Part shown: one piece after another, positions 50,563-60,940 of the stretch | How positions within the stretch are numbered: the stretch's first letter is position 1 | Layout: every line of letters starts with the position of its first letter | Origin: Phytohabitans houttuyneae | GTDB taxonomy: Bacteria; Actinomycetota; Actinomycetes; Mycobacteriales; Micromonosporaceae | Length of the DNA stretch: 64,000 nucleotides | Assembly (NCBI RefSeq): GCF_011764425.1 | Contig: NZ_BLPF01000001.1 | Location: 921,001 to 985,000 of the forward strand | Direction: 5' to 3' | Notes under the pieces: generated by a model | The model's input: the letters and a program-made list of their open reading frames with translations, nothing else | The model's database searches: none | Told to the model about the DNA's origin: nothing | Position numbers and translations under genes: made by a program

Positions 50563-51405
50563 CCGGCCTCCCCGTGACCGACCGGTCAGTCGGCGTGTGA
50601 CGAGCGCGGCGGCGAGCAGCACGGCGAACACGCCCGCCACCACCTCGACGCCGGCCGCGCTGAGCGCGGACGAGAGCGAGTGCTGTATCTGCCCGGCGGC
50701 ACCCACCACCGGATCGTCCACTGTGGAGCGGTCGGCGCTGAGCCGGATCTCGTACCAGCCGTAGTACGCGACGTAGGCGCCGGCGAGCAGCAGCAGGACG
50801 CCGCCCAGCCGGGAGATCGCCGTGCCGGCCCGCCGCACGAACCGGATCAGCGAGGTGCGCAGCAGCCCGACGGCGAGCGCGGCGGCGCCGACGGCCAGTC
50901 CCATGCCGGCCGCGTACGCCAGGAAGAGCCCGACCCCGGCGCCGGTCGAGCCGGCCCGCATGCTGGCCACGACGATGGCCAGGAACGGCCCGATCGTGCA
51001 GCTCAGCGACGCCGCGGCGTAGGCGGCGCCGAACATGGCCATCGACGGCAGCGTGCGGCGCAGCTCCGGTGCGCGCGGACCGCGCCACGGCGCCGGCAGC
51101 GTCCGGCCGGCGGCCAGCCACGCGCCCATCGCCACCAGCAGTGCGCCGAGGCCGACGGTCACCCACGGCAGCCGCTCCTGGATCCAGCCGGCGGCCGGTG
51201 CGACCGCGAGGCCGAACGCGCCGAACACGAGGACGAACCCCGCGGTCATGGCCGCCGTCGAGGCCAGGGCCCGCCGGACGGTGTCGCCTGTGGACTCACC
51301 GGCGACGAGCAGCGACAGGTACGCCGGCAGGAGCGCGAACCCGCACGGGTTGACCGCCGCGAGCATGCCCGCGGTCAGCGCAAGGACCACTGTGGTCTGT
51401 GTCAT
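50470..51405 (-). CDS. ccdA: CcdA-type thiol-disulfide transmembrane protein
   Basis: 311 residues with six or seven membrane helices. Conserved Cys pair in AAVNPCGFALLPAYLSLL and AAASLSCTIGPFLAIVVAS, the two cysteines that carry reducing power across the membrane to extracytoplasmic thioredoxins. It is 3 bases downstream of a TlpA-like gene, its likely partner. After RRLTGRS the last ~35 residues are charged, not family-like, and encoded antisense to the Eis-like gene, as if the original stop had been lost. Confidence 0.87.
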   Translation of the reverse strand: MTQTTVVLALTAGMLAAVNPCGFALLPAYLSLLVAGESTGDTVRRALASTAAMTAGFVLVFGAFGLAVAPAAGWIQERLPWVTVGLGALLVAMGAWLAAGRTLPAPWRGPRAPELRRTLPSMAMFGAAYAAASLSCTIGPFLAIVVASMRAGSTGAGVGLFLAYAAGMGLAVGAAALAVGLLRTSLIRFVRRAGTAISRLGGVLLLLAGAYVAYYGWYEIRLSADRSTVDDPVVGAAGQIQHSLSSALSAAGVEVVAGVFAVLLAAALVTRRLTGRSRGGRSEVGEDVGDGAREERPQLGAGVGGHGAEPA

Positions 51406-51408
51406 CGC

Positions 51409-51987
51409 TCAGCCGGCCAGCTCGGCGACCTTGCCCTCGAAGTCGACGCTGTCCATCCACCCCTTGCTGAGCACCTTGCCGTCCCGGTCGAGGAAGACAT
51501 ACGTGCTCTGCTCGGTGATTTTGAACTTCTTCCACACCGCGCCGGCCTGGTCGTTGAGGTGGGTGACGTCGCCGACCTGCCCATCGGTGACAAACTCTTT
51601 CATCTCGTCGGCGTTTCCCAACCCCGCGACGCCCAACAGGTTGACCTTGGTACCGAACTCGTCCTGCATGTCCGACACGGACGCCGCCTGCCCGAAGCAC
51701 GTGGCGCACCACGGCGCCCAGAACCACAGCACGGTCGGCTTGCCGGCAAAGCTGGCCGCGTCGAACGCCTTGCCGTCGAGCGTGGTCCCGCTGAACTTCA
51801 GCGTGGCGGGAACGGGACCGGCCGCCTGGTCGGCCGCGGCCTGCTGGTCGGCGGCCGGCGCGGCGCCAGCGGCGGGCGGCCGGCCGGCACCCCGGTCCGC
51901 ACTCGGCACGTCACCCCCGGTGCAGCCGCCACCCGCGACAACGACAGCGGCGGCGGCCATGGCCGCCACGACCAGCCGGACACGCAT
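51409..51987 (-). CDS. TlpA/ResA-like thioredoxin lipoprotein
   Basis: 192 residues. Signal peptide with VVVAGGGCTGG (lipobox-like Cys ~20), an Ala/Gln/Pro linker, then a thioredoxin fold with active site LWFWAPWCATCFGQA and cis-Pro region EQSTYVFLDRDGKV. Acts outside the membrane, reduced by CcdA, in cytochrome c maturation or other thiol reactions. ATG 51987 is preferred over the open frame to 52089. Divergent from the Rpn-like gene. Confidence 0.9.
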   Translation of the reverse strand: MRVRLVVAAMAAAAVVVAGGGCTGGDVPSADRGAGRPPAAGAAPAADQQAAADQAAGPVPATLKFSGTTLDGKAFDAASFAGKPTVLWFWAPWCATCFGQAASVSDMQDEFGTKVNLLGVAGLGNADEMKEFVTDGQVGDVTHLNDQAGAVWKKFKITEQSTYVFLDRDGKVLSKGWMDSVDFEGKVAELAG

Positions 51988-52122
51988 GCGAAACCTCCCC
52001 GGGAGTGGGCTGCGCCCGTGAGTACGGCGCCCAACCCCGTAAGGTTCAAAACCACAGGACCATCCATCCGCCTCGTCGTTGGGTGCCACCGACCAAGAGA
52101 ACTTCTTCTACCGTCCCCACCC

Positions 52123-52923
52123 ATGCCAAGCGCGGAACACGAGTCGCAGGTGGCTCTGACCAAGCAGGACCATGAACTCGTCGCGTTCCTGCTGATGAAC
52201 GTTTTCGAAATGAAGGTGCCCTTCTACGCCCACGCACACCCCCACGCCAGCGATGTGCGCGCTCAGCGGCCGGTGTTAGCAACGGTGATGGAGGTCCAGC
52301 GCGGCTGGGATCCCAGCAAGCGGCGGACCTGGAAGCTCTACGTCGCCGCGATCGAGGCGGAGCTCAACGTCGACACCGCACTGCTCGCCTACTGCCCCGA
52401 CCCGCGGCTGGCCCGCCGCTACCGCGACATGTTCGACGCCCCAGGCTGGAGCCTCTCCATGCGGCCATTCATCTTCACGCCCGACGATGTGCCGCTCGTC
52501 GTCAACGTGGACGAGGCGAGAAAGAATCCTTCGCTGGCCGTGCTCGCGGCCATCTGCCACGGAAGCCGGACCGACGTGGACGAGGCCTTTCCGGCGCTGA
52601 TCGCGGCGATGCGAGCGGCCGGCGCTCGCCAGGCAACCTTGTACGATGACATCGTGCTGGCCGGGCTGCCCGCGGCGGCCCGGGCCCGTCGGGAGGCGTT
52701 CATGATCACCACCGTGGGTTACGAATACCGCAGCGAGCTGTTCCGTAACCTTGCGGCTCAGGCTGAGGCACGAGCGATCCTGACCCTGCTCAAGGCACGT
52801 GGCATCGCGGTGCCGGACGACGTCCGCGAGGAGATCCTCGGGTGCACCGATCTCACGCAGCTTGACGCCTGGCTGCTCCGCGCGGCCAGCGCGTCCACGA
52901 TCGAGGATGTCACCCGCGCGTAG
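52123..52923 (+). CDS. Rpn/PD-(D/E)XK-like putative nuclease-family protein
   Basis: 266 residues. Resembles large paralogous families of short proteins related to Rpn recombination-promoting nucleases in Frankia and Streptomyces: KRRTWKLYVAAIEAELNVDT, LAYCPDPRLARRYRDMFD, then FMITTVGYEYRSELFRN. The acidic/lysine nuclease core is not clearly complete (PDPRLARRY stands where the catalytic residues should be), so activity is doubtful. ATG 52123. Codon use is a little less GC-rich than neighbours, which fits mobility. Confidence 0.6.
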   Translation: MPSAEHESQVALTKQDHELVAFLLMNVFEMKVPFYAHAHPHASDVRAQRPVLATVMEVQRGWDPSKRRTWKLYVAAIEAELNVDTALLAYCPDPRLARRYRDMFDAPGWSLSMRPFIFTPDDVPLVVNVDEARKNPSLAVLAAICHGSRTDVDEAFPALIAAMRAAGARQATLYDDIVLAGLPAAARARREAFMITTVGYEYRSELFRNLAAQAEARAILTLLKARGIAVPDDVREEILGCTDLTQLDAWLLRAASASTIEDVTRA

Positions 52924-52957
52924 GGTTCCAAATCTGGTCGTGGGTGGGACCCCTGGC

Positions 52958-53893
52958 GTGGCAGGCTCGGTCAATGCCCCTACGCCCCTCCCGGCCGTGC
53001 TGGAGCGGAACGTCGTCGGGGTCTGGGGTGCCGAAGGCGCGGCCTGGCTGGCCGGGCTGCCGGCGCTGCGTGACCGCGTGGCGCGGACCTGGGGGCTGAC
53101 CCTCGGCGAGCCGTACCCGCTCAGCTACCACTGGGTGGCGCCGGCCACCCGTCCCGACGGCACGGCCGCCGTGCTCAAGCTCGGCGTGCCCGGAGCCGAC
53201 CACCTGCCGGTCGAGGCGGCCACGCTGGAGTGCTGGGACGGTGCGGGCGCGGTGCGGCTGCTGGCCTACGAGCCGGCGTGGGGTGCGCTGCTGCTGGAGC
53301 GGGCCGACCCCGGCACGGCGGCCAGCGCGCTCGTGCCCGGCCGGGACGCGGAGGCCACCGCGGCGATCATCGCGGTGATGCGGCGGCTGCACGCGGTGCC
53401 GGTACCCGATGGGGGTCTGCCGCCGCTGGAGTCGCAGGGTGAGGCGTTCGCGCGGCATCTGCGCGTCTATCCGGGCGACCACCCGCTGCCGCGCGCGCTG
53501 GTCGAGCGGGCGGGTCGGCTCTTCGACGAGCTCTGCGCCTCGGCGACCGCGCGGGTGTTGCTCCACGGCGACCTGCACCACGACAACGTGCTGCGCGCGA
53601 AGCGCGAGCCGTGGCTGGCCATCGACCCGCACGGCGTGGTGGGCGACCCGGGGTACGAGGCCGGCTCGATGGTGCACAACCCCGACCCCGACCGCCGCGA
53701 GGACGAGCTGCTCGCACTGGTACCGGCCCGGATCGAGCAGCTGGCCGACGGGATGGGGCTGCCGGTCGAGCGGGTCACGGCGTGGGCGTTCGTGAAGGCG
53801 GTCCTCTCCGAGGTGTGGAGCGGCGAGTCAGGCCCCGAGATGGTGGGCAGCCGTGCGCTCGACGTCGCCCTGCGGTTATTGCCGCGACTGTGA
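52958..53893 (+). CDS. Aminoglycoside/hydroxyurea-type antibiotic phosphotransferase family
   Basis: About 311 residues. Kinase-like fold with lysine in TAAVLKLGVPGAD, catalytic loop RVLLHGDLHHDNVL and metal Asp in AIDPHGVVGDPGYEAGS, the APH(6)/hydroxyurea-kinase pattern. Substrate cannot be read; such proteins may phosphorylate aminoglycosides or sugars. GTG 52958 follows GGTGGG at ~10 bases; GTG 52997 is the alternative. Followed 28 bases later by a methyltransferase. Confidence 0.85.
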   Translation: MAGSVNAPTPLPAVLERNVVGVWGAEGAAWLAGLPALRDRVARTWGLTLGEPYPLSYHWVAPATRPDGTAAVLKLGVPGADHLPVEAATLECWDGAGAVRLLAYEPAWGALLLERADPGTAASALVPGRDAEATAAIIAVMRRLHAVPVPDGGLPPLESQGEAFARHLRVYPGDHPLPRALVERAGRLFDELCASATARVLLHGDLHHDNVLRAKREPWLAIDPHGVVGDPGYEAGSMVHNPDPDRREDELLALVPARIEQLADGMGLPVERVTAWAFVKAVLSEVWSGESGPEMVGSRALDVALRLLPRL

Positions 53894-53921
53894 GGGCGCC
53901 CACCCGTTATCGTCGGGCGCC

Positions 53922-54725
53922 ATGAGCGATGACTGGCTCATCGACAACCAGGCCTACTGGGACGAGCGGGCGCCGCTGCACACCACGAGCGACTTCTACG
54001 CGATGGCCCGGTTCCGGGAGGGTGCGACGTCGCTGCGGCCGTTCGAGATCGCGGAGCTGGGCGACGTGGCCGGGCGGCGGCTGCTGCACCTGCAGTGCCA
54101 CTTCGGGCAGGACACGCTTTCGTGGGCCCGCCTCGGCGCGCAGGTGACCGGCCTCGACTTCGCGCCCGCGGCGGTCGAGGCGGCCCGCGCGCTCGCGACC
54201 GAGCTCGGCGTTAGCGGCGCGCGGTTCGTGGAGTCCAATGTGTACGATGCGCCGGCCGCGCTGGGCGAGCGGTTCGACGTCGTCTACACGGGACTCGGCG
54301 TGCTCGGCTGGCTGCCGGACATCGACGCGTGGGCGCGCGTGGTGGCCGACCTGCTGGAGCCGGGCGGGGTCTTCTACATCGCCGAGTTCCACCCGTTCAT
54401 GGGCGTGCTCGACGACGAGACCGGCACCACCGTGACGCGCGACTACCTTCCGGACAAGCCCACGACGTTCGACGAGCCGGGCAGCTACGCCGACTGGCAC
54501 CTGCCCACCGTCCACAATCGAGCGACGGTGTGGCGGCACACACTCGGCGAGATCGTGAGCGCGCTGTGCGCGGCGGGGCTGCGGATCGAGTTTCTGCACG
54601 AGCACCAGGTCACCTACTTCGACCAGTTCTACAACCTCGTCCGCGACGAGGACGGCACGTTCCACCGTCCCGACGGCCTGCCCCGCCTGCCGCTGATGTT
54701 CTCCATCCGGGCTACCCGCTCGTAG
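53922..54725 (+). CDS. Class I SAM-dependent methyltransferase
   Basis: 267 residues. Motif I RLLHLQCHFGQDTLSWARL, post-motif I GLDFAPAAVEAARALA and motif III GGVFYIAEFHPFMGVL. No domain indicates the acceptor. ATG 53922 gives MSDDWLIDNQAYWDER, the usual N-terminus of this uncharacterised actinobacterial group. Its stop is 5 bases from the convergent gsmA stop. Confidence 0.85.
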   Translation: MSDDWLIDNQAYWDERAPLHTTSDFYAMARFREGATSLRPFEIAELGDVAGRRLLHLQCHFGQDTLSWARLGAQVTGLDFAPAAVEAARALATELGVSGARFVESNVYDAPAALGERFDVVYTGLGVLGWLPDIDAWARVVADLLEPGGVFYIAEFHPFMGVLDDETGTTVTRDYLPDKPTTFDEPGSYADWHLPTVHNRATVWRHTLGEIVSALCAAGLRIEFLHEHQVTYFDQFYNLVRDEDGTFHRPDGLPRLPLMFSIRATRS

Positions 54726-54730
54726 CCGGG

Positions 54731-55801
54731 CTACTTGTCGTACCGGTAGAGGTTGTACTTCTTCATCAGGTCGATGAGGTTCTGCGCGTAGGTGGGCGAC
54801 GTGGCGTACCCCGCCTTGTGGATCTCGATGGCGAAGCGGTTCGGGTCCCGGCTGTACGCGAACGCCTTCTTGTACCGGGGGTTGACCGTCAGGAAGCGGC
54901 CGTGGTCGGCGAACGAGCCGGTCGCGTTGCGGTACGCGCGGAACGACGCGCTCGTGCGGTAGCACTTGTTGCCGTCGCACTCGGTCGTCGCGTACGTGCG
55001 GCATCCCACCGCGATCCCGCCGGGGCTGCCGAAGCACTTGATGCCGAAGTAGCTGTGGTCGCGGCGGGTCAGCCAGCTGCCGCCCCACCCGGACTCCAGG
55101 ATGGCCTGCGCGATCGTCACCGAGGCGGGCACCTTGTACTGCCGGAAGCCGGCCTGGGCCGGACCCACGGTACGGGCGATGAACTGGCCCGCGTTGGCCG
55201 GCGGCACGGTCGGCGCCGCCTGGCCGCACCATGGGAGCGTGGGCGAGTTGCCGCGCCAGTCCACGTTGGCGTCGGCGACGTACCGGTTGCCGGTGATCCT
55301 GTTCCACGCGGCGGAGCGGCGCATCTTGCCGCTCACCAGCTCGCCCCACACCTGGCACTCGACCGGCAGCACGCTGCCCTCGGCGAGGGTGCCGGCGCGG
55401 GCGAAGCGGGTGCTCGGGCCGGTGCGCACGTTGACCGGGCCGGTGCCGGTGCGCACGGCCGGCCGCGCGGCGCCCTTGGGGCCGCACCAGTGCACCCAGG
55501 GGCGCGCGGGGCGCCAGCGCACGTACGCGTCGGAGACGTAGCGGCCGTTCGACAGGCGGTTCCAGCCCGGCGTGCGGCGTTCGGTGCCGACGATGAACTG
55601 CCCGTACACCTGGCACACCACGACGAGGCGGCTGCCTTCCGCCAGGCGGCCGACCGAGGCGTCGGCCGTGGAGGGGCCGGCGCGCAGGTTGAGGCCGGTA
55701 CCGCCGGAACGCACGCTGGCGGTGGTGCCGGCGGCGACCGCCGGCGTTGGCACGAGGAGGGACACGACCACGACCGTCAGGCTCATTCGGGCGTACCTCA
55801 T
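54731..55801 (-). CDS. gsmA: Sporangiospore maturation cell wall hydrolase GsmA-like
   Basis: 356 residues. Signal peptide MRYARMSLTVVVVSLLVPTP; two tandem SH3b domains (~28-95 and ~110-178: NLRAGPSTADASVGRLAEGS, NVRTGPSTRFARAGTLAEGS); a GH73 glucosaminidase domain ~205-350 with catalytic Glu in AQAILESGWGGSWLT. This exact layout is that of Actinoplanes missouriensis GsmA, which separates spores inside sporangia by cutting peptidoglycan. It is the main clue to a sporangium-forming host. The 5' region contains AT-rich CTCAGGA / TCCTGAG arms (55831-55861). Confidence 0.88.
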   Translation of the reverse strand: MRYARMSLTVVVVSLLVPTPAVAAGTTASVRSGGTGLNLRAGPSTADASVGRLAEGSRLVVVCQVYGQFIVGTERRTPGWNRLSNGRYVSDAYVRWRPARPWVHWCGPKGAARPAVRTGTGPVNVRTGPSTRFARAGTLAEGSVLPVECQVWGELVSGKMRRSAAWNRITGNRYVADANVDWRGNSPTLPWCGQAAPTVPPANAGQFIARTVGPAQAGFRQYKVPASVTIAQAILESGWGGSWLTRRDHSYFGIKCFGSPGGIAVGCRTYATTECDGNKCYRTSASFRAYRNATGSFADHGRFLTVNPRYKKAFAYSRDPNRFAIEIHKAGYATSPTYAQNLIDLMKKYNLYRYDK

Positions 55802-55830
55802 GCACTACACGGTATTTGCCCGAATTGCTA

Positions 55831-55861
55831 CTCAGGAGAAAATTGTGAAAAAAGTCCTGAG
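55831..55861 (-). promoter_or_regulatory. AT-rich inverted repeat upstream of gsmA
   Basis: Perfect 7-bp arms CTCAGGA (55831-55837) and TCCTGAG (55855-55861) flank a 17-base AT-rich core (AAAATTGTGAAAAAAG-like), 30-60 bases before the gsmA start. In A. missouriensis gsmA is controlled by FliA-type sigma factors and the regulator TcrA; no exact consensus for either is recognised here. A regulator binding site is inference. Confidence 0.4.
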
Positions 55862-55904
55862 AAGACACCGGCGTGCCTACGGGACAAGGCGGCGGCGCCC
55901 CGAC

Positions 55905-56738
55905 TCAGAAGGAGAGGCACTCGCAGCCGGTCATCAGGGCGCGGACGTTTTCCACGTACCGCGGGTTGGGGATCACCAGCCCCGCGTCGGTGTCGACGGC
56001 GCCGAACCCGAAGTTGTACGACGCGATGACCGCGTTGACGAGGCACGGCGCGGTGTGGCTCGCGCAGCCACCGCTCGTGTCGAGTGTGTAGTCGCCCTCG
56101 AAGTAGACGTCGCCGAAGTACTTGATGAGCCAGGCAAGGTAGTTGGCGCCCAGCGAGGCGTTGTCGGTGTACGTGCGGATGTCGTACGACTTGCCGAAGC
56201 GCTGGTTGACGAACGCGGCAGTGTCCGGCATCACCTGCATCAGCCCGATCCCGCCGTCGCACGCGATAATGTTCGACTGCCAGCCGCTCTCCTGCCACGC
56301 CGTGGCCTTGACGAGGTTGACCGGCACCTTGATGCTCGGCGCCGAGGTCGGCCAGTACGTGCGGCCGGCCGCCGCGGTCAGGGCCTCCTTGACCTGGGCG
56401 CGGGTGGCCGCGGTCCCCTCGTACTTCGGGCTGGTGCACCCGGACACCGGCGGCTTCGGCGGCGTGGGCGGCGGCAGCTGGGTCTCCACCGGCGGCTTGC
56501 GCTTGGGCTTCGGCTTGGCCGGCGGGCGCGTGGTCGGCGACTTCTTCGGCGTGGGCGAGGCCGACGCGCTCGGCGTGGGCGCGGCACCCCACTCCTGCGC
56601 CAGGGGCTCGACCTGCGTCCCCTCGGTGGTGACCGCGGAGTCGGGCGGCGCACCGCCCGTCGCGCTCGGCGTCTGCTCCAGGCAACCCGCCATCGCGAAC
56701 AACGTAAGAACCGCGACGACCCCCGTGCGCACCCTCAC
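55905..56738 (-). CDS. Lytic transglycosylase lipoprotein (internal start of the fusion frame)
   Basis: GTG 56738 with GAGAGG at ~7 bases would start a 277-residue lipoprotein: signal peptide VRVRTGVVAVLTLFAMAGC, a Pro/Lys-rich tether ~45-100, then an SLT domain with catalytic Glu in TAWQESGWQSNII and GGIGLMQVMPDTAAFVNQ. It would cut peptidoglycan glycan strands. Its complete signal peptide and own ribosome-binding site argue that it was, or still is, an independent gene read in the frame of the upstream DedA/PAP2 protein. Cys pairs (GCASHTAPC, GCEC) suggest disulfides. Confidence 0.65.
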   Translation of the reverse strand: MRVRTGVVAVLTLFAMAGCLEQTPSATGGAPPDSAVTTEGTQVEPLAQEWGAAPTPSASASPTPKKSPTTRPPAKPKPKRKPPVETQLPPPTPPKPPVSGCTSPKYEGTAATRAQVKEALTAAAGRTYWPTSAPSIKVPVNLVKATAWQESGWQSNIIACDGGIGLMQVMPDTAAFVNQRFGKSYDIRTYTDNASLGANYLAWLIKYFGDVYFEGDYTLDTSGGCASHTAPCLVNAVIASYNFGFGAVDTDAGLVIPNPRYVENVRALMTGCECLSF

Positions 56739-58211
56739 CGTGCCTACCTCTCGCTTGCGGCCGCGAGGCTCGCACCATGGCCGATCGGGCCGTGGCAGCT
56801 GACGCCCCCGCGTAGCACGCTGCGCACCATAACAGCTCGTCGTGGGGCTACCGGGGGCTGAACCCGACATGTCTGGCACATCGGGCGACCGGTTTTCGAC
56901 GCGGCCCCGCGTGGCCCAAGCGACCATGAAGACGGCCGTCCACAGCACGCCGAGCAGCACCGACGTGACGAGCTGGCTGGCCGTGTTCCAGCCGACGTAG
57001 AGGCGCGCGGCCGTGACCGTCACCACGGCGACGACCGCCGCGGTCCACACGGCCACACCGATCATCCACCGGGTGCGGCGCGCGAACAGCCAGGCCAGCG
57101 TGCAGAGGCTCGCGGTGACGACCGCGTGCTGGGTCAGGAAGAACCGCTCGGCGAGGGCCCGCTCCGCGACGGCGAGCAGCAACAGCGGCAGGAACGCGCC
57201 GGCCGTCGCCACGAGCGTGACAAGGTCGCCCCGCCACGACCGGCGGCGCCAGCCGAGCAGGAGCGCGGCCAGCGCCACGACGACCACGAGGCTCTTGGGT
57301 CCGAACACGTCGACCACCACGTCCGCCGCGTGGGCGAAGCCGTCGGTGCGCCGCGCGGCGAGCCAGTTGGCGATCGCGTCGTCCACCACGGACAGTCCAC
57401 TGTGGCGCACCACGGCGTTGACGACGAAAGCCATCGCGAACGCGAACAGCAGCAGCAGGGCCAGGCCGAAGACGAGGTTGGCCACGAACGCCCAGCCCGG
57501 TCCGAAGCGCATGGAGAGCAGGAAGAACAGCAGCCCGTACCGCTGGGTGACCCACCGCATCGGCGGGAGTGCCCCCGCCCTGCGGGCCAGCGCGAACGCC
57601 GGGTCCGGGTTGCGGCCCAGCCACCGTCCAAGTAGGACAATGGCGATGACGGCGACGAGCAGGATCAGCACCGCGCCGGTGGCCTTGCCGAGGTAGCGGG
57701 AGACCGTCTCGTAGGACTCGCCGGCCAGGAAACCGACGGCGACGGAGGTGCCGACCCAGGTGACCACGCCCAGTGCGTTCCACGGGGCGAAGCGCCGGTA
57801 CGGCATGCCCGCGCCGCCGGCAAGGCGCGGGGCGAGCGTGCGCACGAACGCCACCCACCGCGCGCCGAACATCGCCCGCCCGCCGAGCCGCTCCAGCATC
57901 GCGTCGGCCTTACGCCAGCGCTCGTGCCCGATCCGCGCACCCCAGCGCCCGGAGCGCAGCTTGGGTCCGTAGCGGCGGCCGCTGCGGAAGGCGAGCGCGT
58001 CGCCGGTCAGCGCGGCGACGATCATGACGGCCACGGCCGGGCCGAGGCGGAGCGTGCCGAGGTAGGCCAGGAAGCCGACGGTGAGCAGCGTGGCCTCGGC
58101 CGGCACCATCAAACCGACGATGACCGCAGTCTCGCCCGCGACGAGGACCGCCGCGACGATGTAGACGAGCAGCGGCGGTAGGTCGGTCAGGAGGTTTACC
58201 AGCTCTTGCAC
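55905..58211 (-). CDS. In-frame fusion: DedA - PAP2-like - lytic transglycosylase
   Basis: One open frame of 768 codons from GTG 58211. Residues ~1-200 are a DedA/SNARE-associated membrane domain (VAGETAVIVGLMVPAEATLL, GARWVAFVRTLAPRLAGGAG). ~230-460 is a PAP2-like membrane domain whose second His/Asp motif is degenerate (ARLYVGWNTASQLV), so phosphatase activity is doubtful. At ~492 a hydrophobic segment with a lipobox-like FAMAGCLEQ begins the lytic transglycosylase part. No stop separates the parts. Topology allows the internal segment to carry the enzyme outside. A lost stop codon or sequencing error are alternatives. Confidence 0.72.
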   Translation of the reverse strand: MQELVNLLTDLPPLLVYIVAAVLVAGETAVIVGLMVPAEATLLTVGFLAYLGTLRLGPAVAVMIVAALTGDALAFRSGRRYGPKLRSGRWGARIGHERWRKADAMLERLGGRAMFGARWVAFVRTLAPRLAGGAGMPYRRFAPWNALGVVTWVGTSVAVGFLAGESYETVSRYLGKATGAVLILLVAVIAIVLLGRWLGRNPDPAFALARRAGALPPMRWVTQRYGLLFFLLSMRFGPGWAFVANLVFGLALLLLFAFAMAFVVNAVVRHSGLSVVDDAIANWLAARRTDGFAHAADVVVDVFGPKSLVVVVALAALLLGWRRRSWRGDLVTLVATAGAFLPLLLLAVAERALAERFFLTQHAVVTASLCTLAWLFARRTRWMIGVAVWTAAVVAVVTVTAARLYVGWNTASQLVTSVLLGVLWTAVFMVAWATRGRVENRSPDVPDMSGSAPGSPTTSCYGAQRATRGRQLPRPDRPWCEPRGRKREVGTVRVRTGVVAVLTLFAMAGCLEQTPSATGGAPPDSAVTTEGTQVEPLAQEWGAAPTPSASASPTPKKSPTTRPPAKPKPKRKPPVETQLPPPTPPKPPVSGCTSPKYEGTAATRAQVKEALTAAAGRTYWPTSAPSIKVPVNLVKATAWQESGWQSNIIACDGGIGLMQVMPDTAAFVNQRFGKSYDIRTYTDNASLGANYLAWLIKYFGDVYFEGDYTLDTSGGCASHTAPCLVNAVIASYNFGFGAVDTDAGLVIPNPRYVENVRALMTGCECLSF

Positions 58212-58329
58212 GCGTGCCCCGGTACACGTACGACAGCATGCCAGGCCAATGTGACAGCTTGGGCGCGTGTCCCACGGGCGCCAACCCCCGGCGCTGGCCG
58301 ATGATCACAGGTTCGGGACAATGGACGGT

Positions 58330-60181
<1,852 letters not shown>

Positions 60182-60192
<11 letters not shown>

Positions 60193-60940
60193 CCTGCCAC
60201 CAGGCGTGTCTGTCTACATCGGACCATTGGACGGACCGGCGCGCCGCACGCGGCTGCCGGACGAGACCCACTACGCCGCGAGCACGATGAAGGTCGCCGT
60301 GCTCGCGGCGCTGCACCGCTCGGGCGCGGACCTCGACGCCGCGGTGCCGGTACACAACGTGTTCAGGTCGGCGGCGGGCGGGCTGTTCGGCTGCACCCGC
60401 GACTACGACAGCGACAAGGGCGTGTGGGAGCGGATCGGCGGCACCGCCCCGCTCGGCTGGCTGGCCGACCGCATGATCACGAAGTCGAGCAACCTCGCCA
60501 CCAACATCGTGCTCGGCCACGTCGGGCTGGACGCGGTCGCCGAGGTGTGGGCGCTGGCCGGCGCGCGGCACAGCGTGACCGCCCGCGGCATCGAAGACTA
60601 CGCGGCGCGCGAGGCCGGCCTCACCAACCTGGTCACCGCCGCCGACCTCGCCGCGCTGTTCACCGCGATCGTGGCGGGCACGCTCGGGCCGCCGGACGCG
60701 ATGCTGGACACGCTGCTGCGGCAGGAACGCACCGAGGACCTCGCCGCCGGCCTGCCCGCCGGCACCCGCGTCGCGCACAAGAACGGCTGGGTCGACGGCG
60801 TGCGCCACGGTGCCGGCGTGGTCTTCCCGGACGACGCGCCGCCGTACGCGATCGCCGTCTGCACCACCACGGACCTGCCCGACGCCGACGCCTGCGGGGT
60901 CATCGCGCGGGTCTCCGCCTGGGCCTGGGAGCACCGATGA
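60182..60940 (+). CDS. Serine hydrolase, class A beta-lactamase/DD-peptidase fold
   Basis: 252 residues. SxxK motif STMKVAVLAAL near residue 35, SxN motif KSSNLATNIV, and KTG-like HKNGWVDGV. No signal peptide, so probably cytoplasmic and not a resistance enzyme; more likely it cuts or processes peptidoglycan-derived peptides. It precedes a dipeptide epimerase and an NlpC/P60 protein in overlapping order. ATG 60182 overlaps the end of typA. Confidence 0.82.

Noticed and set aside
55802-55904. FliA-type (CTCA-n15-17-GCCGATAA) promoter for gsmA
   Set aside because: CTCA is present, but the downstream half matches poorly; not reported as a promoter.
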